Below, in pieces: positions 17,938 to 25,373 of a stretch of DNA of 48,083 nt (position 1 is its first letter; every line of letters starts with the position of its first letter). Below the pieces are notes generated by a model, which did not search any database, was not told where the DNA came from, and saw only the letters and a program-made list of their open reading frames with translations. Source of the DNA: Lachnospiraceae bacterium (GTDB taxonomy: Bacteria; Bacillota; Clostridia; Lachnospirales; Lachnospiraceae). Where the stretch lies: the NCBI GenBank assembly GCA_900757145.1, contig CAAEMT010000006.1, positions 1 through 48,083 of the forward strand, written 5' to 3'. The position numbers and the translations under genes are program-made.

Positions 17938-18056
17938 TTGCCGTGCCGGATACGTATTGCGCAGCAATTACATACCTCTGGCATCCGTGCGCATCTTAAT
18001 TTTTGTGTCACGGAAAAACTTTCGCGCGTCAGCGCGACAAGGTCTTTTCTATGACA
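17938..18056 (+). repeat. dispersed intergenic element, copy B
   Basis: About 119 bp, aligned almost end to end with 31418-31536: GCCGNGCCGGAT, TATTGCG, CAAT, ACATACC, GCATCCG, then a TCTTA-TTTTT block, ACTT, CGCGC, TCAGC, GACAAGGT and TGACA. The 3' hairpin TCGCGC-GTCA-GCGCGA is perfect here. The 3' 80 bp also matches 10001-10079. Confidence 0.75.
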
Positions 18057-18064
18057 TAAAGCAA

Positions 18065-18136
18065 GGCTGCCGCAAAATACGGATTCCGGCGGAAAATCAC
18101 CCGAAAGGGTTCCGCAGGATGTATTTTGCAACAGCC
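18065..18136 (-). terminator. terminator-like hairpin of the ecf operon, GCTGCAAAATAC family
   Basis: Arms GGCTGCCGCAAAATAC (18065-18080) and GTATTTTGCAACAGCC (18121-18136) pair over 16 positions with two wobble pairs, enclosing a second GCGGAA/TTCCGC stem. It lies 8 nt past the ecfT stop codon. It lacks a strong T run, so termination efficiency is uncertain. Confidence 0.6.
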
Positions 18137-18143
18137 CCATCCA

Positions 18144-18962
18144 TCACCAAAGTCCCGCAAAGAATCCGATCCTGTTCAAAAAGAACATTATTACAAGATA
18201 TCCAAGCAGTAAAAAATATGCCATCCTATCCCTGTTCTGATAAACCAGCGGCTTCATCTTCGTCCTGCCCTCATCGCCGTGGTAACCTCGCGCCTCCATT
18301 GCCATTGCCAGATCGTTCGCCCTTCGGAAAGCTGAAATAAACAGCGGAACAAGCAAAGGGATCATTCCTTTTGCCTTTTGTATCAGACCGCCGGACTCAA
18401 AATCAGCGCCGCGTGCCATCTGTGCTTTCATGATCTTATCTGTCTCTTCCAGAAGGATAGGGATAAAACGCAGGGCAATCGACATGATCATCGCAATTTC
18501 ATGTACAGGAACTCTTATCTTCTTCAGAGGGCGCAGTGCCTTCTCCAATCCGTCCGTCAGATCATTTGGCGTAGTTGTGAGCGTCATCACAGATGAACCG
18601 ATCACAAGATAGATAAGCCGGATTGCCATCGCCACTGCCGTCTCGATACCTTCTTTTGTGATGGTAAATATCCAGAAACTGACAACGGGCGTACCCTTTA
18701 TCAAAAATAGATTAAATACAACTGTAAACATCATCAAAAAGAATATAGATTTCAGACCGCGAAGCATAAAGCTAAGCGGTACACGGGAAATGACGATGAC
18801 TCCCGCCAGAAAAAGCGTTGCTCCTATATAAGCCTCTACTGAATGAAACGCAAACAGCGATATGATAAATACCATCGTGCCTGCAAGCTTCACGCGCGGA
18901 TCCAGCTTATGAAGCACGGAATCCGCCGGGTAATACTGTCCTAATGTGATCTCTCTTATCAT
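18144..18962 (-). CDS. ecfT: ECF transporter transmembrane coupling protein EcfT
   Basis: Membrane component that couples the EcfA ATPases to exchangeable substrate-binding S components for vitamins and metals. About 272 residues with several hydrophobic helices and the two Ala-Arg-Gly coupling motifs, MARGADF and MEARGYHG. The start is the ATG at 18962 (IREITLGQYY follows), with GGGAGAGAAG upstream; the longer frame would need a GTG. It follows ecfA2 directly. No S component is encoded nearby, so this is a shared group II module. Confidence 0.93.
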   Translation of the reverse strand: MIREITLGQYYPADSVLHKLDPRVKLAGTMVFIISLFAFHSVEAYIGATLFLAGVIVISRVPLSFMLRGLKSIFFLMMFTVVFNLFLIKGTPVVSFWIFTITKEGIETAVAMAIRLIYLVIGSSVMTLTTTPNDLTDGLEKALRPLKKIRVPVHEIAMIMSIALRFIPILLEETDKIMKAQMARGADFESGGLIQKAKGMIPLLVPLFISAFRRANDLAMAMEARGYHGDEGRTKMKPLVYQNRDRMAYFLLLGYLVIMFFLNRIGFFAGLW

Positions 18963-19040
18963 GTCTCTCTTCTCTCCCGCAGGGTTTTCTGTCCCTCCCT
19001 GCATTCTGTCTTTGATCTGCACGCTGTACGATACGGTGTA

Positions 19041-19889
19041 TCATTTGCCGAGAAATTTCCGTATCGCTTCTGCCGCTTCCTCCACCGTAGTCGCATCTGC
19101 CGGAATATCCCAGCCCGCCTCCAAAAGCTCATGCATCAGGTATGTGACCTGCGGAGCCGCAAGCCCAACCGCTTCGAGTTCTTTATAATGATGGAAAACT
19201 TCTCGCGGCGTATCATCAAACATGACCTGCCCTTTATTCATCACAATAATCCTCTCCACGTAACGCGCCACATCTTCCATGCTGTGAGAAACAAGCAGTA
19301 CGGTGATTCCTCTCTCCTTATGCAGTCTCTCAATCTGATCGAGAATATCGTCGCGCCCCTTTGGATCAAGTCCCGCTGTCGGCTCATCCAGAACGAGGAT
19401 CTCCGGATTCATCGCAAGGATACCTGCGATAGCCGCGCGTCTCTTCTGCCCTCCGGAAAGCTCAAACGGAGAGGCTTTGTAATACTTTTCCTTAAGTCCT
19501 ACCAGTCTCAGAGCCTCATACGCCCGCGCCTCTGTCTCCTCCTTTGAAAGCCCAAGGTTCTTCGGTCCAAAACAGACATCCGTAAAAACGTCCGTCTCAA
19601 AAAGCTGGTGTTCCGGGTACTGAAATACGAGTCCTACCTTGCTGCGAAGACTCTTCATCTCATACCCTTCCTCATATATATTTTGCCCATTATAGTATAC
19701 TGTGCCGGAGGTTGCCTTCAAAAGTCCGTTCAAATGCTGTATGAGCGTAGACTTTCCGGATCCGGTATGCCCGATCACACCGATAAACTGTCCGTCCGGT
19801 ATCTCCAGATTGATGTCCTTTAGCGCATGTCTCTCAAATGCCGTACCTGCGCTGTATACATAATTCAGATTTTCGATTTTAATTGCCAT
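19041..19889 (-). CDS. ecfA2: ECF transporter ATP-binding subunit EcfA2
   Basis: ATPase subunit of the ECF module, 282 residues. Walker A GHTGSGKST, Q-loop FQYPEHQLF, signature LSGGQKRR, Walker B LVLDEPTAGLDP and the H-loop VSHSMEDV are visible. The start at 19889 (MAIKIENLNYVYSAG) matches homologues; the frame upstream overlaps ecfA1. It overlaps the end of ecfA1 by 11 nt, and ecfT follows, giving the canonical ecfA1-ecfA2-ecfT order. Confidence 0.95.
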   Translation of the reverse strand: MAIKIENLNYVYSAGTAFERHALKDINLEIPDGQFIGVIGHTGSGKSTLIQHLNGLLKATSGTVYYNGQNIYEEGYEMKSLRSKVGLVFQYPEHQLFETDVFTDVCFGPKNLGLSKEETEARAYEALRLVGLKEKYYKASPFELSGGQKRRAAIAGILAMNPEILVLDEPTAGLDPKGRDDILDQIERLHKERGITVLLVSHSMEDVARYVERIIVMNKGQVMFDDTPREVFHHYKELEAVGLAAPQVTYLMHELLEAGWDIPADATTVEEAAEAIRKFLGK

Positions 19890-20751
19890 TTTTCTTTCCC
19901 TTCCGGTAATCCTCCAGCGCCGCCGTAAGCTCTTCATTTGACAAAATACCGTTTGGCAGATCGATTCCTGCTTTCTGAAGCTCGTGCGCAACAAGCGTAG
20001 CCTGCGGCACATCAAGCCGGTATCTCTTAAGTTCCTCTACATGAGAGAATACCTCTCTCGGCGTACCCTGCATTACGATCTTTCCCTGATCCATGACGAT
20101 TACCTTATCCGCACCAATAACTTCTTCCATATAGTGTGTAATCAGGACAACCGTTACATGCTCAGACTTGTTCAGTCCGTGTACCGTCCGAATGACTTCC
20201 TTCCGGCCGTTTGGATCGAGCATCGCCGTCGGTTCATCCAGAATAATACATTTCGGACGCATCGCCACAACGCCTGCGATCGCCACGCGCTGCTTCTGGC
20301 CTCCTGAGAGCTTATTTGGAGAATGGGAACGGTACTCCCACATGCCGACTGCCCGCAGGCTTTTTTCTACACGCTCCCATATCTCCTGTGTCGGAACTCC
20401 CATATTCTCCGGTCCAAATCCGACATCCTCATCTACGATCGTACCTATGATCTGATTATCCGGATTCTGAAAGACCATCCCTGCGGTCTGACGAATATCC
20501 CAGATCTTTGATTCGTCTTTCGTATCATTTCCATCAACGATAAGCGTTCCCTCTGTCGGAAGCAATATCGCATTGATATGCTTTGCAAGCGTAGATTTTC
20601 CAGAACCATTATGTCCGAGAATCGCGACAAAATCTCCCTCCTGCACATCGAGATCTACATGATCTACCGCGCGAGAAGTAGATTCTACTTTTCCTTCATC
20701 ATCCAGTTTATAATAATCGTGTGCAAGCTTTCTTGCCTTAATGATACCCAT
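19879..20751 (-). CDS. ecfA1: ECF transporter ATP-binding subunit EcfA1
   Basis: Partner ATPase of EcfA2, 290 residues. Walker A GHNGSGKST, FQNPDNQIIGTIVDEDVGFG (the Q-loop and the segment typical of EcfA1), signature LSGGQKQR, Walker B IILDEPTAMLDP and the H-loop ITHYMEEV are all present. It lies 36 nt after the lacI-type gene with no obvious terminator between them, so some transcription may come from the regulator's promoter. In many relatives this module follows rplQ; here it is about 13 kb away. Confidence 0.95.
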   Translation of the reverse strand: MGIIKARKLAHDYYKLDDEGKVESTSRAVDHVDLDVQEGDFVAILGHNGSGKSTLAKHINAILLPTEGTLIVDGNDTKDESKIWDIRQTAGMVFQNPDNQIIGTIVDEDVGFGPENMGVPTQEIWERVEKSLRAVGMWEYRSHSPNKLSGGQKQRVAIAGVVAMRPKCIILDEPTAMLDPNGRKEVIRTVHGLNKSEHVTVVLITHYMEEVIGADKVIVMDQGKIVMQGTPREVFSHVEELKRYRLDVPQATLVAHELQKAGIDLPNGILSNEELTAALEDYRKGKKNGN

Positions 20752-20787
20752 GCTCTATGCCTCCAGATATTCCTTCTGCTTCTCTTT

Positions 20788-21810
20788 TTAAAGACTGCGC
20801 GTCGAGCCTCCAATAATCAGCTCCGCCTCAAAAATACGTCTTTTTTGTGTCGGTTTTTTCTTTATCAAATCAAACAGAAGCCGTATAGTAGCCTCTGCCA
20901 TCTCTCTGCGCGGCTGCCGGATCGTCGTGATCGACGGCTCATAATACTCTGCCATTGCCAGCCCGTCATATCCCACTACGGAATAATCCTCAGGAATCTT
21001 TTTCCCAGCGTCAAAAAGCGCCTTGCACGCTCCGATCGCCATGCTGTCGGACATCGCATAGACGCACGTAAATTTCCTTCCCGCCTCAAGCAACTCTTTC
21101 GTAAGTGCATAGCCGTTTTCCATAGAGTAGGTCGGACATCCGTCCCTCGTTCTCATAACGAGCGAATCATCATACGGTATGCCGTATTTTTCAAGCGCAT
21201 GCCTGTAACCGTTTAAGCGCTGCGCGCCGATACTGGCATCACTGCGCCCTGCCGCAAGCACTGCTATCCTGCGATGACCACATGAACAGAGATACTCCAC
21301 CAGTCTGCAGCTCTCTCGCTCATCATCTACTGTGACATACGCTACTTCATCGCCGAGCGTCTGAGCATTGACCGTGCTAATCACAAACGGTACGGTAAGC
21401 TGCTCCAGCTTTTCTGCCGTGTGATTGCTTAAGCCTCCTAGAAAGACTATTCCTTTTAGGCGTTTCTCCTTTTCAAGCTGCACCGCAATATCCACTTCAT
21501 CCTCGAATTCCTCCACATGCTGCAAAATAAAGGAATACTTTTTCTTTGTGATCTCCCGTTCAAAAACCTGGATCATGTCCGAGAAAAACGGGTTTGTGAT
21601 TCCCTTTGCAAGCACCGCGATCGTATTGGAATCGATTCGCTTTAAATTTCGGGCGCTGTTGTTCGGTATGTAATGGCACTCTTTAATTGTATCCATTATT
21701 TTTTTCTTTGTGTCTTCGTTGATATCAGGATGATCATTGATCGCCCGCGATACCGTACTTACTCCGACTCCGCACAATTTTGCCACTTCTTTGATTGTCA
21801 ATTGTCCCAT
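20788..21810 (-). CDS. LacI-family transcriptional regulator, probable alpha-glucan repressor
   Basis: A 340-residue LacI/GalR regulator: HTH TIKEVAKLCGVGVSTVSRAI at the N-terminus, hinge helix NSARNLKR, then a periplasmic-binding-like effector domain (GYDGLAMAEYYEPSITTIRQ near the C-terminus). The start at 21810 has AAAGGAGG 8 nt upstream. It follows the sugar ABC/malQ operon in the same direction, and tandem AACGTT cores, typical for LacI-type proteins, lie at the binding-protein promoter. A MalR-like role is therefore likely but inferred. Confidence 0.88.
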   Translation of the reverse strand: MGQLTIKEVAKLCGVGVSTVSRAINDHPDINEDTKKKIMDTIKECHYIPNNSARNLKRIDSNTIAVLAKGITNPFFSDMIQVFEREITKKKYSFILQHVEEFEDEVDIAVQLEKEKRLKGIVFLGGLSNHTAEKLEQLTVPFVISTVNAQTLGDEVAYVTVDDERESCRLVEYLCSCGHRRIAVLAAGRSDASIGAQRLNGYRHALEKYGIPYDDSLVMRTRDGCPTYSMENGYALTKELLEAGRKFTCVYAMSDSMAIGACKALFDAGKKIPEDYSVVGYDGLAMAEYYEPSITTIRQPRREMAEATIRLLFDLIKKKPTQKRRIFEAELIIGGSTRSL

Positions 21811-21830
21811 GCGCCGGGCCTCCTTTAAAC

Positions 21831-21846
21831 GACACAATACTGTGTC
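21831..21846. promoter_or_regulatory. operator-like palindrome at the lacI promoter
   Basis: GACACA-ATAC-TGTGTC, a perfect 6-bp inverted repeat lying just downstream of the TATAAT box of the lacI-type gene, where a bound repressor would block initiation. It does not resemble the AACGTT sites of the sugar operon, so another protein may bind here. Confidence 0.5.
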
Positions 21847-21848
21847 AA

Positions 21849-21877
21849 ATTATAACAACTCACTCCATAAAATACAA
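21849..21877 (-). promoter_or_regulatory. sigma-A promoter of the lacI-type gene
   Basis: Minus strand: TTGTAT (21872-21877), 17-nt spacer, TATAAT (21849-21854), about 39 nt before the chosen ATG at 21810. Confidence 0.75.
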
Positions 21878-21906
21878 GGAAAATATAAGGAGCGCTGCAA
21901 AATACC

Positions 21907-22002
21907 GTAACAGCTCAGCCATGCGGCAAAAAATGCGGATACTGTGAGCGAGCTTGCTTTCAAAACAGTATCCGCATTTTTGACATATGGCTGAGCTGTT
22001 AC
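21907..22002 (-). terminator. long nested hairpin after malQ
   Basis: Two nested perfect inverted repeats: outer GTAACAGCTCAGCCAT (21907-21922) with its complement at 21987-22002, and inner arms of about 17 nt at 21928-21945 and 21965-21981 built on ATGCGGATACTGT. They are separated by a 5 by 5 internal loop. It lies 10 nt past the malQ stop codon and is flanked by AAAATACC on both sides, linking it to the GCTGCAAAATAC family. Confidence 0.75.
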
Positions 22003-22012
22003 AAAATACCTC

Positions 22013-23500
22013 CTATTTTGCTGACCTTCCGTATACCTTACATGCTCTTTGTATCCTGTCCGTCAGCTCATCTGTCCAGGCGTCTTTTTTCATCCTCCAC
22101 TTCCAGTTTGTCCCCAGTGTGGACGGATGGTTGATCCGCGCCTCGCTGCCAAGACAGAGATAATCCTGCATAGGAATCACCGCCGTATCGGCGACACTGG
22201 AAAGCGTAAGCCGGATAAATGCCCACACTGTCTCTTCCCGATCCTCATCCGTGATATGCAGATACTCCGCCGCTAGTGCTCTGTCCGCCTCACTCAGCTC
22301 GTCATACCACGCCGCAAGCGTCTGATTATCGTGCGTTCCCGTATATGCTACACAATTACGCGTGTAATTGTACGGCATATAGTCTCCTGCTTCTCTTGAA
22401 TCAAATGCAAACTCCATAACCTTCATGCCGGGATACCCTGTATCCTCCACAAGCTTCATCACGCTATCTGTCAAATAGCCGAGATCCTCCGCAATAATGG
22501 GCACTTTTCCAAAATGAGTACGCAAAGCGTCAAACAGCTTCATCCCCGGTCCTTTCTTCCAGCAGCCGCCTGCTGCCGTCTTATCTCCGTAAGGAATCGC
22601 ATAATACTCGTCAAACCCGCGGAAATGATCGACACGCACAACATCATACAATCTGAAACAGTGCTCCATCCGTCGGATCCACCACGCATATCCCGTTCGT
22701 TCGTGATAATCCCAGTCGTACAGCGGATTGCCCCAGAGCTGCCCATCCGCTGAAAATGCATCCGGCGGACACCCTGCTACCATCGTCGGCCTGCGCTCCT
22801 CGTTATACTGGAACATCTCTGGATTAGCCCAGCCGTCCGCGCTGTCAAATGCCACATAGATCGGTATATCTCCGATGATCCTTATCCCGTTCTCATTTGC
22901 ATACGCCTTAAGCTTTTTCCACTGTTTTGCAAATTCATACTGCAAAAACTTGTAAAAACGCATCTCTTCGCCGCACTGATTTCTATATCGCCTGATGGCA
23001 TCCGGCTTGCAAAGCCGGATGTCATCCTCCCACTGCGTCCAGCTCTTGCCGGAAAAATGTCTCTTTACCGCCATATACAGGCTGTAATCCTCAAGCCAGT
23101 ACGACTCGTCCTCACAGAATCTCACAAACGCTTCGTCCTCTTCAAGCTGCGCTCTATCATATGCAAGCTTCAGAACACGAAAACGTACGCTGTACTGCTT
23201 CGCATAATCCACACTATTCGCTTCATCGCCGAAATCAAGCGACTCATACTCGCCCGGCATGAGCAGCCCTTCCTCTCTAAGCGTATCGAGATCAATAAAA
23301 TACGGATTGCCCGCGAATGCAGAAAATGACTGATATGGCGAATCACCGAATCCCGTCGGTCCCAGAGGAAGTATCTGCCAGTAGGTCTGTCCCGCATCCT
23401 TGAGTCTGTCTACAAATTCATACGCTTCTTTTGAGAAGCAGCCTATTCCATACGGAGAGGGAAGACTGGATATAGGGAGTAAAATTCCGCACGTTCTCAT
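22013..23500 (-). CDS. malQ: 4-alpha-glucanotransferase (amylomaltase, GH77)
   Basis: Transfers alpha-1,4-glucan chains between maltodextrins, releasing glucose. A 495-residue GH77 enzyme with its catalytic residues in view: the nucleophile Asp in RVDHFRGFDEYY, the acid/base Glu in IIAEDLGYLT and the stabilising Asp in YTGTHDNQT. The N-terminal LLPISSLPSPYGIG and DSPYQSFSAFAGNP are typical. It is the last gene of the sugar ABC operon, 42 nt after the second permease, and points to maltodextrin or starch products as the imported sugar. Confidence 0.96.
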   Translation of the reverse strand: MRTCGILLPISSLPSPYGIGCFSKEAYEFVDRLKDAGQTYWQILPLGPTGFGDSPYQSFSAFAGNPYFIDLDTLREEGLLMPGEYESLDFGDEANSVDYAKQYSVRFRVLKLAYDRAQLEEDEAFVRFCEDESYWLEDYSLYMAVKRHFSGKSWTQWEDDIRLCKPDAIRRYRNQCGEEMRFYKFLQYEFAKQWKKLKAYANENGIRIIGDIPIYVAFDSADGWANPEMFQYNEERRPTMVAGCPPDAFSADGQLWGNPLYDWDYHERTGYAWWIRRMEHCFRLYDVVRVDHFRGFDEYYAIPYGDKTAAGGCWKKGPGMKLFDALRTHFGKVPIIAEDLGYLTDSVMKLVEDTGYPGMKVMEFAFDSREAGDYMPYNYTRNCVAYTGTHDNQTLAAWYDELSEADRALAAEYLHITDEDREETVWAFIRLTLSSVADTAVIPMQDYLCLGSEARINHPSTLGTNWKWRMKKDAWTDELTDRIQRACKVYGRSAK

Positions 23501-23542
23501 ATGTATCCTCCTGTCTGTCTCATATCTTCTCCTGTCATCTCA

Positions 23543-24382
23543 TCAGCCCTTTACTGCTCCTGCCACTACACCTTCAATGATATACTTCTGACATGCAATA
23601 TAGAAAATAATGATTGGAATGATCGCAATTACAAGCGTTCCCATCATAGCACCCATATCGACAGAACCGTATCCGCCTTTTAGATACTGCACTGCCATCG
23701 GGATCGTTTTCCACCTCTTCTGGTCAAGCACAAGAGATGGAAGCAGATAGTCGTTCCATATCCACATCGCCTGAAGGATCGTTACTGTCACACACGTCGG
23801 CTTCATGATAGGAAGGACAACGCGGAAATATGTCTGCAAAGGATTGCAGCCATCAATCATGGCAGCCTCCTCAATCTCAATCGGAATAGACTTGCAAAAT
23901 CCCACAAACATGAATACGGAAAGTCCCGCGCCAAAGCCCAGATACACAATTACAATTCCTACTGGATTGCCAAGCTTTAACATGTTTGCAATCTTGGAGA
24001 GCGTATACATCACCATCTGGAACGGCACGATCATAGAAAACAGGCACAGGTAGTAGATTGTATTTGTCACCTTCGTCTTTACTCTCGAAATATACCATGC
24101 TGTCATCGAGCAGAACAGGATGATCGCTGCTACGGAAAATACCGTAATAAATACAGAACACCCAAATGCCTCGATCAGATTCGTTTTTTCAATACCGTTT
24201 ATGTAATTGTCCCATCCAACATACATCTTGCCCTGCGGTATCTGAAACGGCGCGCGGCTGATATACGCTTTCTTTTTGAAAGAGTTGATAAAGACAAGCA
24301 CGATCGGAAATACCCACAATACTGACATCACGGAAAAAAACAGCGTCCATATCCATCCATGCTTTGCTTTTCTTGCATTCAT
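23543..24382 (-). CDS. carbohydrate ABC transporter permease, MalG-like
   Basis: A 279-residue inner-membrane permease with six or so hydrophobic segments and the EAA loop EEAAMIDGCNPLQTYFRVVLP that contacts the ATPase. Its start overlaps the stop codon of the MalF-like permease gene (TAATG), giving tight coupling. It works with the binding protein and the MalF-like permease. No ATPase gene is nearby, so a shared MsmK/UgpC-type ATPase encoded elsewhere presumably powers the system. Confidence 0.93.
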   Translation of the reverse strand: MNARKAKHGWIWTLFFSVMSVLWVFPIVLVFINSFKKKAYISRAPFQIPQGKMYVGWDNYINGIEKTNLIEAFGCSVFITVFSVAAIILFCSMTAWYISRVKTKVTNTIYYLCLFSMIVPFQMVMYTLSKIANMLKLGNPVGIVIVYLGFGAGLSVFMFVGFCKSIPIEIEEAAMIDGCNPLQTYFRVVLPIMKPTCVTVTILQAMWIWNDYLLPSLVLDQKRWKTIPMAVQYLKGGYGSVDMGAMMGTLVIAIIPIIIFYIACQKYIIEGVVAGAVKG

Positions 24383-25233
24383 TACTGCTGCACCTCCTTC
24401 GATCTCGTAAGATAATTCTGTATCAGTGCAATTGCCGCTACAAGCAGAAAGAAGATTACAGCCTTAGCCTGTCCTACACCTTCCCATCCGCTTCTGCCAT
24501 AAAACGTATTGTAAATATTAAGTGCCAGCATCTCCGACATCTTCGATGGATCGCCGTCAGTAAGCGCTAAGTTCTGGTCGAACAGCTTAAACGAATTCGT
24601 AAGTGTCAGGAACGTACAGATCGTGATAGACGGCATCACCATCGGGATCGTTACATTCTTTAAAATCTGTCTGGGCGTGGCTCCGTCAATCTTCGCCGCC
24701 TCGATCAGCTCGCCCGGAATATTCTGGATGCCTGAGATATAGATGATCATCATATATCCAATCTGCTGCCAGCACATCAGGATCACCAGACCGATAAAAC
24801 CGTATAGCTCATCGTATTTCAGGTTTCTCTGAAACTGTGCCAAAATACCGTTTAATAAAAGCTGCCACACATATCCAAGCACCAGACCGCCGATCAAGTT
24901 CGGCATAAAGAACACCGTACGGAACAGATTCGTTCCTCTGATCTTCTTTGTCAGAGCAAGCGCCACTGCAAATGCCAGCACATTGATCAGAAGCACAGTC
25001 ACAATCGTAAACAATACCGTGAACCACAGCGAGTGTACAAATACATCACTTGGATCATTCCAGAACCGGATATAATTTTTAAGTCCTACAAATTTTGCAT
25101 CCGTCACCGTAGTAAACTCACAAAATGAAAGGTATACGCCCAAAATAAACGGAGCAATAAAGCCGATCGTAAAAGCAATCATCGTAGGAAGCAAAAATAC
25201 CGGAGCATATTTTTTCATAGATCGGTTGTTCAT
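24382..25233 (-). CDS. carbohydrate ABC transporter permease, MalF-like
   Basis: A 283-residue permease of the binding-protein-dependent type, six hydrophobic segments, with the EAA loop IEAAKIDGATPRQILKNVTIP. It lacks the long N-terminal extension of enterobacterial MalF, as is usual in Firmicutes. It is separated from the binding-protein gene by a strong hairpin (25257-25333), which should make it less abundant than the binding protein. Confidence 0.93.
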   Translation of the reverse strand: MNNRSMKKYAPVFLLPTMIAFTIGFIAPFILGVYLSFCEFTTVTDAKFVGLKNYIRFWNDPSDVFVHSLWFTVLFTIVTVLLINVLAFAVALALTKKIRGTNLFRTVFFMPNLIGGLVLGYVWQLLLNGILAQFQRNLKYDELYGFIGLVILMCWQQIGYMMIIYISGIQNIPGELIEAAKIDGATPRQILKNVTIPMVMPSITICTFLTLTNSFKLFDQNLALTDGDPSKMSEMLALNIYNTFYGRSGWEGVGQAKAVIFFLLVAAIALIQNYLTRSKEVQQ

Positions 25234-25256
25234 ATCCTTATCCTTCCTTTTTTCAA

Positions 25257-25333
25257 AAAGGGATGCTGCCCTGTATCCGACACTACCCTTTCAGGTACTG
25301 TTCCTCCGGGTACATGTGGTGCAGCATCCCTTT
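25257..25333 (-). terminator. intra-operon attenuating hairpin between binding protein and permeases
   Basis: Arms AAAGGGATGCTGC and GCAGCATCCCTTT pair perfectly over 13 nt and enclose a further branched region of about 50 nt. On the minus strand it is followed by TTTTT. Positioned in the 140-nt gap between the binding-protein stop codon and the permease start codon, it would act as a partial terminator. Confidence 0.75.
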
Positions 25334-25373
25334 CTTATATTTCTTTGATTATTTTAAATCTGTTATAAACCTA

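Larger units (their letters stand above)
17830..18143. other. 314-bp gap holding a dispersed element and a terminator
   Basis: Holds, from left to right, the NUDIX upstream region with a short direct repeat TTGTATCTA on the minus strand, copy B of the dispersed element (17938-18056) and a terminator-like hairpin (18065-18136). No gene was found. Confidence 0.7.
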
